Origin: UBA11574 sp964591175
GTDB lineage: Bacteria; Desulfobacterota; Desulfobacteria; Desulfobacterales; UBA11574
Assembly: GCA_964591175.1 (NCBI GenBank)
Contig: CAZQAF010000003.1
Coordinates: forward strand, 33,314-97,313
DNA length: 64,000 nucleotides
Direction: 5' to 3'
Part shown: positions 7,369-16,624 of the stretch, piece by piece
How the letters are laid out: each line of letters opens with the position of its first letter
How positions within the stretch are numbered: the stretch's first letter is position 1
Position numbers and translations under genes: made by a program
Notes under the pieces: generated by a model
What the model was told of the DNA's origin: nothing
Database searches by the model: none
Seen by the model: the letters and a program-made list of their open reading frames with translations, nothing else

Positions 7369-7854
7369 ATGGAAAATAAAATGGATATCAATTGGAAGAA
7401 GATAGATGATATCACCAATGCGTATAATAATGACGGTGAAGCGTTGTTGATGATTATGCAGGATATCGGCGACATTTATAATTATGTCCCCCCGGAGGTG
7501 ATTCCTGTTCTGGTTGAAAAACTTGGCGTAAAACCGAGCCTTGTTTACAGCGTTGCCACCTTTTATAAGACGATTAGCCTTGAACCTCGTGGAAAATACA
7601 TCGTCAGCGTCTGTACCGGCACCGCATGTCATGTGCGAGGTGCTGAAAAAATTATGGAAGCGTTGGAAGATCGTCTCCATGTCAAAAAAAGCGAAACCTC
7701 TGAAGATCGTCTGTTTACCCTGGAGGCTGTTCGATGTGTCGGGTGCTGCGCTTCCGGGCCGGTTATCACCGTCAATCAGAATACCCACGGAGGCTTAAAC
7801 CGTTCCAGTGTAGTAAAAGTCATCGATGAATATGAAAACCAACACGTTTCTTAA
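7369..7854 (+). CDS. nuoE: NuoE-like [2Fe-2S] thioredoxin-fold subunit
   Basis: A 161-residue NuoE/HndA-type protein. The [2Fe-2S] ligands are in the normal C-x4-C ... C-x3-C pattern (CTGTAC near residue 82 and CVGCC near residue 124). The N-terminal helical part with the VPPEVIPVLVEKLGVKPS motif is typical of the 24-kDa subunit of complex I and of bifurcating hydrogenases and formate dehydrogenases. It passes electrons between the NuoF FMN and the rest of the complex in the cytoplasm. It begins 133 bp after the hdrA fragment and 31 bp before nuoF, and no other complex I genes are near. A partner in an NAD-linked Hdr/FDH complex is therefore more likely than complex I. Confidence 0.92.
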   Translation: MENKMDINWKKIDDITNAYNNDGEALLMIMQDIGDIYNYVPPEVIPVLVEKLGVKPSLVYSVATFYKTISLEPRGKYIVSVCTGTACHVRGAEKIMEALEDRLHVKKSETSEDRLFTLEAVRCVGCCASGPVITVNQNTHGGLNRSSVVKVIDEYENQHVS

Positions 7855-7885
7855 GCGGCATGGGTAATGGAGGTTATATAACACC

Positions 7886-9739
7886 ATGGCAAAATTAGAA
7901 AATAGATCGGCACTGGAATCATATCGAAACGCTCTTTTGACCGATCAGGAAAACCGGAAAAAGAAATTAATTTCTCTTTGTGCGGGTTCGGGATGCGGTG
8001 CCTATGGAACTGCAAAAGTGTATGACGCGTTAGTTCAGGAGTTGGCCAAGCAGGGATTGCAAAAGGACGTGGAGGTTAAGCTTTCGGGTTGTCACGGTTT
8101 TTGTGAGAAAGGACCGATTCTGGTGATTCATCCCGAAGGCATATTTTACCCCCAGATTAAAGAGGATCATATTCCTGATATTGTTGAAAAAACAATTAAA
8201 AACGGGGAACTGGTTCAATCCCTCGTTTATAAGGATCCTTCCACAAAAGAAAAAATTACACAAGAAAAGGATGTTTCTTTTTATAAACTTCAGCAGAGAG
8301 TTATTTTTGGAAATAACGGCGCCATCGACCCCACCAGCATTGAAGACTATATTGCGGTTGGCGGATATCAAGCGCTTGAAAAAGCACTTTTCGATATGAC
8401 GCCCGAAGAAATTATCGATCAAGTTAAAAAATCGGGCTTGAGGGGTCGCGGAGGCGGTGGATTCCCCACCGGTATCAAGTGGGAAACCTGCCACAGGCAT
8501 AACGGTGACAAATACGTCATCTGCAATGCCGATGAAGGAGATCCCGGCGCCTATATGGATCGAAGCCTTTTGGAAGGCAATCCCCATCTGGTTTTGGAAG
8601 GAATGATTATTGGCGCCGTTGCCATCGGTTCCAATCAAGGCTATGTATATGTACGACACGAATACCCGCTGGCGGTAAAAAACTTGTCCATTGCACTGCG
8701 GCGGGCTGAAGAGCTCGGTTTTCTGGGCAAGAATATCTTGGGTTCCGGACTCGATTTAAACATTCGTATCAGTCGCGGCGGGGGGGCCTTTGTGTGTGGT
8801 GAATCCACCGCCTTAATGGCATCTCTGGAGGGGATGCCCGGACGGCCCCGGGCCAAATATATCCATACCGTAGAAAAAGGATTCCGCAACAACCCGTCGA
8901 ATCTGAACAACGTGGAAACATGGGCCAATGTACCGGTAATCATCGATAAGGGAGCGGATTGGTATGCTGCCATCGGCACCGAGAGAAGCAAGGGCACCAA
9001 AATTTTTTCACTGGTCGGCAAAGTGACGAATACGGGGCTGGTGGAAGTGCCCATGGGGACAACGCTGCGCACCATTATTTACGATATCGGCGGCGGTATT
9101 CCAAATAAAAAGAAATTCAAAGCGGTTCAAACCGGGGGACCGTCAGGAGGATGCATTCCGGAGCAATTTTTAAATTTGGGGGTTGATTTTGATGAGCTGA
9201 CGAAGGTCGGTTCCATCATGGGCTCCGGCGGCATGATCGTGATGGATCAGGACACTTGTATGGTGGACGTGGCTCGATATTTTCTTGATTTCCTAAAAGA
9301 GGAATCTTGCGGTCAATGCAATCCCTGCCGTGAGGGAATAACGGCGATGCTGGATATTCTGACCGATATATGTCAAGGCAACGGCAAAGAAGGCGACATC
9401 GAGCTTTTGGAAGATCTGGGAATGATGATTCAAAAGTTTTCCCTTTGCGGATTGGGAACTTCGGCACCCAATCCCGTGCTGACGACGATACTCTATTTCC
9501 GGGATGAATATGAAGCCCACATAAAGGACAAAAAATGTCCGTCGGGTGTTTGCAAACCTTTATTTCACTATGAGATTGATGAAGACGCCTGCACCGGCTG
9601 CACCCTTTGTGCCAAACGATGTCCCGAGGAAGCCATTACCGGTGAAAAGAAAAAACCGCATCATTTAGATATGGGAAAATGCATAAAGTGCGGCATCTGT
9701 TATGATGCCTGTAAGTTCGATGCCGTACTCATCCAATAA
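7886..9739 (+). CDS. nuoF: NuoF-like NAD(H)-binding flavoprotein subunit with extra iron-sulfur domains
   Basis: At 617 residues this is the long HndC/HydB-type NuoF. A thioredoxin-like [2Fe-2S] domain occupies about residues 28-110 (CAGSGC ... CHGFC). The NADH/FMN domain has GRGGGGFPTG near 188 and NADEGDPGAYMDR near 210. The N3-type [4Fe-4S] site is CGQCNPC near 473, and two C-terminal [4Fe-4S] ferredoxin motifs (CTGCTLC and CIKCGIC) begin near 569. This architecture occurs in electron-bifurcating NAD-dependent hydrogenases and formate dehydrogenases. It supplies the site where NAD(H) exchanges hydride. It begins 31 bp after nuoE and is followed at 27 bp by the NuoG/HdrA fusion. Confidence 0.94.
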   Translation: MAKLENRSALESYRNALLTDQENRKKKLISLCAGSGCGAYGTAKVYDALVQELAKQGLQKDVEVKLSGCHGFCEKGPILVIHPEGIFYPQIKEDHIPDIVEKTIKNGELVQSLVYKDPSTKEKITQEKDVSFYKLQQRVIFGNNGAIDPTSIEDYIAVGGYQALEKALFDMTPEEIIDQVKKSGLRGRGGGGFPTGIKWETCHRHNGDKYVICNADEGDPGAYMDRSLLEGNPHLVLEGMIIGAVAIGSNQGYVYVRHEYPLAVKNLSIALRRAEELGFLGKNILGSGLDLNIRISRGGGAFVCGESTALMASLEGMPGRPRAKYIHTVEKGFRNNPSNLNNVETWANVPVIIDKGADWYAAIGTERSKGTKIFSLVGKVTNTGLVEVPMGTTLRTIIYDIGGGIPNKKKFKAVQTGGPSGGCIPEQFLNLGVDFDELTKVGSIMGSGGMIVMDQDTCMVDVARYFLDFLKEESCGQCNPCREGITAMLDILTDICQGNGKEGDIELLEDLGMMIQKFSLCGLGTSAPNPVLTTILYFRDEYEAHIKDKKCPSGVCKPLFHYEIDEDACTGCTLCAKRCPEEAITGEKKKPHHLDMGKCIKCGICYDACKFDAVLIQ

Positions 9740-9766
9740 CCTACCGATATAACAAGGTTAAAACCC

Positions 9767-12700
9767 ATGATAACGTTTAAACTAAACGGGAAAAAAGTTC
9801 AGGGAGAAGAAGGGCAGTATATCCTTCAAGTTGCTGAAAAATACGGGGTTGAAATTCCGACGCTGTGTCATCATAAAGGACTCGAACCCGCCGGAATGTG
9901 CCGTCTATGCACTGTGGAGCTTTTTGACGGTCGCCGAACTCGCTTTGTAACCGCCTGCAACTATCCCATTTGGGAAGGCATGGCAGTCAAAACCGACACC
10001 GAAACGGTACACGAAGGTCGAAAGCTGAATGTTGAACTGTTGATGGCCCGCTGCCCGGATATTCCTGTCATAAAGACGCTTGCGGCTCAATACGGTATTG
10101 AAGAACCGCGTTTTAAGATTAAAGATGACACTTGCATCCTTTGCGGCCTTTGCACTCGAATCTGTCAAAGAATGGGCAACAGCGCCATCAGCCTCACCGG
10201 CCGAGGGGTGGAGATGAAGGTGGATACCCCGTTTCACATCCAGACGGAGGTCTGTATGGCTTGCGGCGCCTGCGCTTTTGTCTGTCCCACGGGGCACATT
10301 ACCCTTGATAAAATCAAAGAACATATTTCCACACAAACGGTTATAAAGATTCCCTCGGAATACGATGCCGGTCTCAAAGGCCGGAAACCGATCTATGTGC
10401 CGTATGCCCAGGCCGTTCCCAATACACCCGCCATCGACCGGACGAAATGCGTCCATTTCAAGACGGATGGATGCAAGATATGCGCTGATTTTTGTCCGGT
10501 CGGCGCCATTGATCATTCACAGCAAGATGAATTTGTCGAGTTTGACGTGGGATCCATTGTTCTGGCCCCCGGATTTGACACCTTTGATCCCAGCCGGTTT
10601 GACACCTATGCCTATGCCCAGTTGCCCAATGTGGTCACCTCGTTGGAATTTGAGCGGATTCTTTCCGCCACCGGTCCCTTTTCAGGTCACCTGATCAGAC
10701 CGTCCGACCACAAGGAACCCAAAAAAATCGGCTGGCTGCAATGTGTCGGTTCCAGGGACCTCAACCGTTGCGATAATGCCTACTGCTCATCGGTGTGCTG
10801 CATGTATGCCATTAAACAGACCGTCATCGCAACGGAACACAGCAAGGATCCCCTTGACTGTGCGGTTTTTTACATGGATATGCGCACCCACGGCAAAGAC
10901 TTTGATAAATATTATGATAATGCCGAAAAACAAGGGGTCAGATTCGTCCGGTCCCGAATTCACACCATTGACCCGGTTCCGGGAACAGATGATGTGTCGG
11001 TCCGGTATATCGAGGAAGACGGAACCGTCAAAGAGGAAATCTTCGATATGTTTGTTTTGTCCGTTGGCCTTGAAATTAATCAGGATATTGCGGACCTTTC
11101 CAAACGCATCGGCATCGATCTCGATGAATATCGCTTTACGAAAACCGACAGTTTTCATCCCGTAGGCACCTCTGTGGAAGGCATCTATGCCTGCGGTGTG
11201 TTCACCGGTCCAAAGGATATTCCCCAATCGGTGATGGAAGCCAGCGCTTCGGCTTGTGCGGCAACAGAACACTTGGCATCGGCGCGCAATACCCGTACCA
11301 AGATCCTCGAACTCCCCCCTGAAAGAGATGTCAGCGGCGAACCCCCTAAAATCGGCGTATTTGTATGCAATTGCGGGATTAACATCGGCGGCGTGGTAAA
11401 AGTGCCGGAGGTGGTTAAGTACGCCAAAACGTTGCCCAATGTGGTGTATGTCGAAGAAAATCTCTTTAGCTGCAGCCAGGATACCCAGGATAAAATGTCC
11501 GACATCATCAATCAACAGGGGCTCAACCGCGTGGTTGTGGCCGCCTGCACCCCTAAAACCCATGAACCGCTGTTCCAGGAGACCCTGATTAACGCGGGGC
11601 TCAACAAGTATCTTTTTGAAATGGCCAATATCCGAAATCATGACTCCTGGGTCCATGCCAATGATCCGGATGCTGCCACCGAAAAAGCCAAGGATCTCAT
11701 TCGAATGGCGGTTGCGAAAACCAATCTTTTAGCCCCTTTGAAACAGACCGATCTCCCGGTATCCCATTCGGCCCTGGTGATCGGCGGGGGAATTGCCGGA
11801 ATGACGGCCGCGGTTTCGTTGGCTCATCAAGGGTATCCGGTAGACCTTGTTGAAAAATCCGGCGCTTTGGGCGGAAATGCTTTAATGTTGAGAAAAACGT
11901 CCCAAAACGAAGATGTCGGGGCTTTTGTTGAAGAACTTATCCAAGCCGTTAAATCCGAAGACCGAATTACCCTCCACACCGGAACCACCATCGGCAACGT
12001 GGATGGCTTTGTCGGCAATTTCAAAACAGAGCTTCGCAACCAAGGGGCAACACAAATCATCGAACACGGCGTGACGGTGATCGCCACCGGCGCCAAAGAA
12101 TACAAACCCGTCGAATACCTTTATGGAAAACATGATGCCGTGATGACCCATCTGGAACTCGACGAACTTTTCAAAAAAAACGATCCCAGACTTGACCAAA
12201 CCGAAAATGTAGTGTTTATTCAGTGCGTGGGATCCAGAGACAAAGAGCGACCTTACTGTTCGAAAGTATGCTGTACACATAGCGTCAAAAGTGCTATTGA
12301 CTTTAAGAAAAAAAATCCGAATGTGAATGTTGCGATTCTTTACAGGGATATTCGGACGTATGGCAAAAAAGAAGATCTATATCGCGAGGCAAGAGAGGCC
12401 GGGGTGCTCTTTTTTTCGTATTCCGTCGATCAAAAACCTGAGGTGACGTCCGATGGCGATCAGGTTGTGGTTGAATTTACGGATCGGATCCTCAATCGAA
12501 AATTGGCCGTGAAGGCCGATATTCTTTGTTTGGCTTCAGCCATTGAATCCCATTGGGATCACTCGCTGGCTCAGCTTTTTAAGGTACCGCTGGACTCGGA
12601 TGGATGGCTTTTGGAAGCCCATCAGAAATTGCGGCCGGTGGATTTTGCCAATGACGGTATCTTTCTGTGCGGCATGGCGCATTACCCGAAGCCCATCGAA

Positions 12701-13009
12701 GAAAGTATCGCACAGGCCCAGGCAGCGGCGGCAAGAGCGACCACCGTTCTGGCGCTGGAGAACATTAAGGTGGGCGGTATTGTCACGGATATTCGGGCCG
12801 AGTTGTGTTCGGGCTGCCTGGGATGCATCAATGTCTGCCCCTATGGCGCCATCACCTTCAATAGTCAAAAATTTGTGGCCGAAGTTAATGCGGCCCTGTG
12901 TAAAGGGTGCGGTGCCTGTGCGGCGGTATGCCCGTCGGAGGCACCCGCACTCATGGGCTTTAACAACTATCAACTGTACGCCCAGATCAAGAGCGCATTG
13001 AGCGCTTGA
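9767..13009 (+). CDS. hdrA: NuoG-like / HdrA fusion, iron-sulfur flavoprotein
   Basis: The 1080-residue protein begins with a NuoG-type [2Fe-2S] domain (Cys 34, 45, 48 and 64) in which the usual His-Cys cluster motif is not recognisable. Two [4Fe-4S] motifs follow near 123 and 163. From about residue 199 (EYDAGLKGRKPIYVPY) it continues as the C-terminal part of an HdrA lacking its Rossmann start, with the CVGSRD...YCSSVCC signature. Next comes a second, complete HdrA unit: GVFVCNCGINI domain (about 525), GGGIAGM FAD site (about 670), a second CVGSRD...CSKVCC block and two C-terminal [4Fe-4S] motifs (CSGCLGC, CKGCGAC). HdrA FAD is the bifurcating centre in heterodisulfide reductases. The missing first Rossmann part is encoded separately at 6852-7235. 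Confidence 0.9.
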   Translation: MITFKLNGKKVQGEEGQYILQVAEKYGVEIPTLCHHKGLEPAGMCRLCTVELFDGRRTRFVTACNYPIWEGMAVKTDTETVHEGRKLNVELLMARCPDIPVIKTLAAQYGIEEPRFKIKDDTCILCGLCTRICQRMGNSAISLTGRGVEMKVDTPFHIQTEVCMACGACAFVCPTGHITLDKIKEHISTQTVIKIPSEYDAGLKGRKPIYVPYAQAVPNTPAIDRTKCVHFKTDGCKICADFCPVGAIDHSQQDEFVEFDVGSIVLAPGFDTFDPSRFDTYAYAQLPNVVTSLEFERILSATGPFSGHLIRPSDHKEPKKIGWLQCVGSRDLNRCDNAYCSSVCCMYAIKQTVIATEHSKDPLDCAVFYMDMRTHGKDFDKYYDNAEKQGVRFVRSRIHTIDPVPGTDDVSVRYIEEDGTVKEEIFDMFVLSVGLEINQDIADLSKRIGIDLDEYRFTKTDSFHPVGTSVEGIYACGVFTGPKDIPQSVMEASASACAATEHLASARNTRTKILELPPERDVSGEPPKIGVFVCNCGINIGGVVKVPEVVKYAKTLPNVVYVEENLFSCSQDTQDKMSDIINQQGLNRVVVAACTPKTHEPLFQETLINAGLNKYLFEMANIRNHDSWVHANDPDAATEKAKDLIRMAVAKTNLLAPLKQTDLPVSHSALVIGGGIAGMTAAVSLAHQGYPVDLVEKSGALGGNALMLRKTSQNEDVGAFVEELIQAVKSEDRITLHTGTTIGNVDGFVGNFKTELRNQGATQIIEHGVTVIATGAKEYKPVEYLYGKHDAVMTHLELDELFKKNDPRLDQTENVVFIQCVGSRDKERPYCSKVCCTHSVKSAIDFKKKNPNVNVAILYRDIRTYGKKEDLYREAREAGVLFFSYSVDQKPEVTSDGDQVVVEFTDRILNRKLAVKADILCLASAIESHWDHSLAQLFKVPLDSDGWLLEAHQKLRPVDFANDGIFLCGMAHYPKPIEESIAQAQAAAARATTVLALENIKVGGIVTDIRAELCSGCLGCINVCPYGAITFNSQKFVAEVNAALCKGCGACAAVCPSEAPALMGFNNYQLYAQIKSALSA

Positions 13010-13030
13010 TCCATTGAAAAGGAGAAAAAT

Positions 13031-13522
13031 GTGAACGAGGAGAGATTTGAGCCTAAAATCATCGCTTTTATGTGTAACTGGTGTGCATACGGGGCGGCCG
13101 ATCTGGCGGGTGTCAGTAGACTGGCATACCCCCCCAATATTCGTCCCATCCGGGTCATGTGCTCCGCCACGGTGTCGCCGCATCACATTCTAAGAGCGTT
13201 TCAAAGCGGCGCCGATGGCGTCCTCGTGGGCGGCTGACACGTCGGAGACTGCCATTACCTGTATGGTAATTATATGACGATCAAACGGATGACATTTCTG
13301 CAGGAACTTTTGTCCTTTATGGGACTGGAAGGACGGTTGCATTTGGACTGGATATCTTCGGCGGAAGCCCAAAAATTTGTGCAAGTCGTCACCAATTTTA
13401 CAAATAAAATAAAATCATTGGGCCCCAGCCCTCTGTCCGGCGACTTTGACATGTCCGCCGTTATGAATGCGTGCGGAGCATGCGAAGCGGTGCAGGATAC
13501 TGCGAGCGTGGAGGAAGGATGA
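13031..13522 (+). CDS. mvhD: selenocysteine-containing MvhD/VhuD electron-transfer subunit
   Basis: The frame starts at GTG 13031 behind AAAAGGAGA and passes through UGA at 13235-13237, giving 163 residues with Sec at 69. MvhD proteins carry a [2Fe-2S] cluster. This one keeps CNWC (15-18), Cys44, the motif GVLVGG-U-HVGDCHY in which Cys or Sec is known at that site, and a C-terminal CGAC. MvhD links HdrA to a hydrogenase or formate dehydrogenase partner, and here FdhA is encoded three genes on. The usual CSGR after Cys44 reads CSAT. Stopping at UGA would leave a 68-residue stub lacking the second cluster half. Confidence 0.9.
13235..13270 (+). promoter_or_regulatory. selenocysteine UGA with candidate SECIS in mvhD
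   Basis: UGA at 13235-13237 is followed by a perfect 6-bp stem ATTACC / GGTAAT (13254-13259 and 13265-13270) closing a 5-nt loop. The apex is about 25 nt after the UGA, within the usual range for bacterial SECIS elements. The loop does not show the GGUC-type sequence seen in fdhA. Confidence 0.5.
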
Positions 13523-13523
13523 T

Positions 13524-14321
13524 ATGCAGGAACAAATCAAACAGTGGCTTGAACAAGGTAACATCGATATTTTTTTAGGGTATAAGATGATTCAGGGTCA
13601 CCCGCTGCCCTATTGCTTCACCAAGGATAACCCGGATGATCTCAAGGATCTGATTGTCGGAAATGCCAGATATTCCCTTGAAAAAATGGCCACAAAAATC
13701 GCTGCTGAACATAAGGATCTGAAAATAGGACTTCTAACCCGGGATTGCAATCAACGGGCCTTGAATGTGCTTTATATCTGGAACCAGTTGAATCCGGAAA
13801 ACATTAAAACCATAGGGGTCAATTGCTGCCCGTCCAATCTCAAGGAACACGGCGATTGTTCCTATTTGGAACCGGAACTTATCCCGCCAATCAAGAAAAT
13901 GATCGGCATCGACAACAACATGCAAGTTAAAGCAGCCGAAGAATTCAACCAGGATGAAAGATTCAACCGGTGGATGTATGAATTTCAGAAATGCATCAAA
14001 TGTTACGGCTGTCGAGATATTTGTCCGGTTTGCTTTTGCAAGGAATGCAGTCTTGAACACACCGACCTGATCGCCACCGGCAGTATCCCGCCGGAGATTC
14101 CGATTTTTCATCTGGTTCGGGCAGTTCATATGGCGGGCCGGTGTATTGACTGCGGTCTGTGCGAGGATGCCTGCCCGGTTGATATTCCGTTACGGTTGCT
14201 CTATCGAAAGGTCAATGAAATCGTGACCGACATATTCGATTACACCACCGGAACCCGTGCGGACCAATCACCGTTTAATATGCTGGGAGAAGAGGTAACA
14301 CTGAAACCCAAGCCTATTTAA
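13524..14321 (+). CDS. FdhB/FrhB-like protein with two [4Fe-4S] clusters
   Basis: Translation is set to the ATG at 13524, directly after the mvhD stop and behind GGAAGGA, giving 265 residues. The N-terminal half (LGYK, TRDCNQRAL, GVNCCPSN) resembles the FdhB/FrhB beta-subunit core that couples formate dehydrogenases or hydrogenases to other electron carriers. The C-terminal half has two CxxCxxCxxxCP motifs (CIKCYGCRDICP near 157, CIDCGLCEDACP near 208) and an extra Cys-rich piece CFCKEC. It probably connects FdhA to the MvhD/HdrA chain. I infer this from its place between mvhD and fdhA. The exact carrier is unknown. Confidence 0.78.
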   Translation: MQEQIKQWLEQGNIDIFLGYKMIQGHPLPYCFTKDNPDDLKDLIVGNARYSLEKMATKIAAEHKDLKIGLLTRDCNQRALNVLYIWNQLNPENIKTIGVNCCPSNLKEHGDCSYLEPELIPPIKKMIGIDNNMQVKAAEEFNQDERFNRWMYEFQKCIKCYGCRDICPVCFCKECSLEHTDLIATGSIPPEIPIFHLVRAVHMAGRCIDCGLCEDACPVDIPLRLLYRKVNEIVTDIFDYTTGTRADQSPFNMLGEEVTLKPKPI

Positions 14322-14417
14322 TTACAAACGATGGAAGATGTGATGCCTTTGCTACCCTAACTGCGGGAAAGCATTAATATTCAAGGAAAATATTCCATAC
14401 AATAAGGAGCGATACGA

Positions 14418-16454
14418 ATGGATTTTAAGATCATTCCTTCAACATGTTCATATTGCGGCACGGGCTGCGGTGTCCTTTTTCAGGTGATGGACGGCCGTCT
14501 TGTCGATACCCTGCCGATGAAAACCCATCCGGTGAACCAGGGAAGACTTTGTATTAAGGGATGGAATCTCCACGAACATGTTATCAGCGACAAGCGTCTC
14601 AAATCGCCTTTGATCAAAAAGGACGGCGAATTGCAGGAAACCACATGGGACGAGGCCATAAAAACGACGGCCGACAGGCTCAAAGCCGTTATTAAAGATC
14701 ATGGGCCGGACAGCGTCGCCGTGCTGGCCTCTGCAAAAATTACCAACGAGGAGAATTATCTGGTCCAAAAATTTGCAAGGGCGGTGGTGGGAACCAATAA
14801 TGTGGATCACTGCGCCCGGCTCTGACATTCCTCTACCGTGGCAGGTCTTGCCGCAGCATTCGGAAGTGGGGCCATGACCAATTCCATCGCTGAAATTGAA
14901 GATTCGGCGAGTATTTTCATCATCGGTTCGAATACGTCCGCGTGTCATCCGCTCATTGCCCGGCGTGTCTTCAGGGCCAAGGAAAAAGGGGCCAAACTCA
15001 TCGTGGCCGACCCCAGAAATATTCAATTGGCTCGTTTCGCGGACGTTGCCGTCCAACAGAGGCTCGGCAGCGATGTGGCGTTATTAAACGGCATGATGCA
15101 TATTATATTAAAAAACGGCTGGCACGATAAAACCTACATCGAAAACAGAACCGAAGGGTTTGAGGATTTCAAGTCGGTGGTCGAGTTATATACACCGGAT
15201 AAGGTTGAAACCATCACAGGTGTGGCCCAAAGCGATCTTGAAAAAATGGCTGAACTTTACGCCGTCAACTCACCGGCGGCACTCCTCTATGCCATGGGGA
15301 TTACACAGCATACCACCGGCGTGGACAACGTCAAGTCATGCTGCAATCTGGCCATGCTCTGCGGCAATGTGGGCGTAAGAAGCGGCGGTGTGAACCCCTT
15401 GAGAGGCCAGAACAATGTTCAGGGCGCCTGCGACATGGGCGGCTTGCCCAATGTGTTTCCGGCTTATCAGCCGGTAACGGTCGAAGCCAACAATGAAAAA
15501 TTTTCCAAAGCATGGGGAAAACCGCTTCCTGCCGAAATCGGCTATACCATTACCGATATGATCCAGGCCATGAACGACGGGAAATTAAAGGCCCTCTATA
15601 TCGTCGGAGAGAATCCCAAACTGAGCGACCCCAACCAGAACCACCTGGAGGATGCCCTGGAAAAACTCGATCTTTTGATTTGCCAGGATATCTTTCTGTC
15701 TGAAACCGCCCAAAAAGCCGACGTGGTTCTTGCGGCGGTTTCTGTGGCGGAAAAGGAGGGGACCTTTACCAATACCGAGCGGCGCTGTATGAAAGTGAAC
15801 AAGGCCATCGATCCTTTGGGAAACACGCTCAACGACTGGGATATCATTTCAAGATTATCCACGGCCATGGGCTACGAGATGCACTATGGGAATCCCGAAG
15901 AGATTTTCAACGAAATGACCGCTCTGACACCGAGTTACGGCGGCATGACCTATGAAAGGCTCGGCCTTGACGGGCTTCAATGGCCCTGCCCCAACGCCGA
16001 GCACCCCGGAACGCCGTTTTTGCACAAAGATCAGTTTACCCGGGGAAAAGGTCTTTTCCATGCCATCGAATATCTCGACCCCGCGGAGATGCCGGATGAC
16101 GAATACCCCTATTGGCTCACTACCGGCAGGATGTTCGCGCATTACCATACCGGTACCATGACGCGCGTATCAAGACATTTGGATACCGAGCAAAAAACCG
16201 GATATGTGGAAATCAACCCCAAAGACGCCAAGGTGCTGGGGGTTAATGACGGCGATATCGTGCACCTTGCCACTCGCAGGGGCGAAACCAAAGTGCCGGC
16301 CAGGGTCAGCAAAGTGGTCGAACCCGGCGTGCTCTTCGTGCCGTTTCATTTTGCTGAAAGCCCGGCCAATATACTTACCAATTCTGCCTGTGATCCCATC
16401 GCCAAAATTCCGGAGTATAAGGTTTGTGCGGTAAAAATCGAGAAAGCCGCATAG
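14418..16454 (+). CDS. fdhA: selenocysteine formate dehydrogenase catalytic subunit
   Basis: A 678-residue molybdo- or tungstopterin oxidoreductase when the UGA at 14823-14825 is read as Sec136 (VDHCARL-U-HSSTVAGL, the standard FdhA active-site context). It has an N-terminal [4Fe-4S] motif (CSYCGTGCG ... RLCIKG), pterin-binding blocks (GNVGVRSGGVNPLRGQNNVQ, and ENPKLSDP) and a C-terminal molydopterin-dinucleotide domain (LTTGR, HYHTGTMTR). It interconverts formate and CO2 in the cytoplasm, since no Tat signal is present. It is the last gene of the operon, 96 bp after the FdhB-like gene and behind ATAAGGAG. A strong terminator follows. Electrons should pass via MvhD and HdrA to NAD and ferredoxin. 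Confidence 0.96.
14823..14852 (+). promoter_or_regulatory. selenocysteine UGA and SECIS element in fdhA
   Basis: UGA (14823-14825) is followed by GGCA-GGTCT-TGCC at 14840-14852. This hairpin carries the loop sequence GGUCU seen in the E. coli fdhF SECIS, at about the same distance from the UGA. This is the clearest SelB-binding element in the window and supports recoding of the other two UGAs. Confidence 0.82.
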
Positions 16455-16488
16455 CCGCCCGATTTCAGCAAACAGCTCATCAAAAAAC

Positions 16489-16528
16489 AAAGGCCTTTGA
16501 AAAATTTACTGTTTTTCAAAGGCCTTTT
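16489..16528 (+). terminator. strong intrinsic terminator after fdhA
   Basis: A perfect 16-bp stem, AAAGGCCTTTGAAAAA (16489-16504) against its complement (16512-16527), closes a 7-nt loop and ends in a short T run. It lies 35 bp after the fdhA stop, between fdhA and the convergent formyltransferase gene, and could act in both directions. Confidence 0.88.
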
Positions 16529-16624
16529 CATTGAGTCCGGCACCGCCGCTGGCGGGTAGGCCTCTTTCCTATTTTCTCTATCCTGATTCTGACCTTAAGG
16601 TTTCGGTCATTTTAAATACAGACA

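Noticed and set aside
9767..10370. Formate dehydrogenase or complex I NuoG as the identity of the 1080-residue protein
   Set aside because: It has no molybdopterin domain, and from residue about 199 onward it follows HdrA, with two CVGSRD blocks and a second FAD site.
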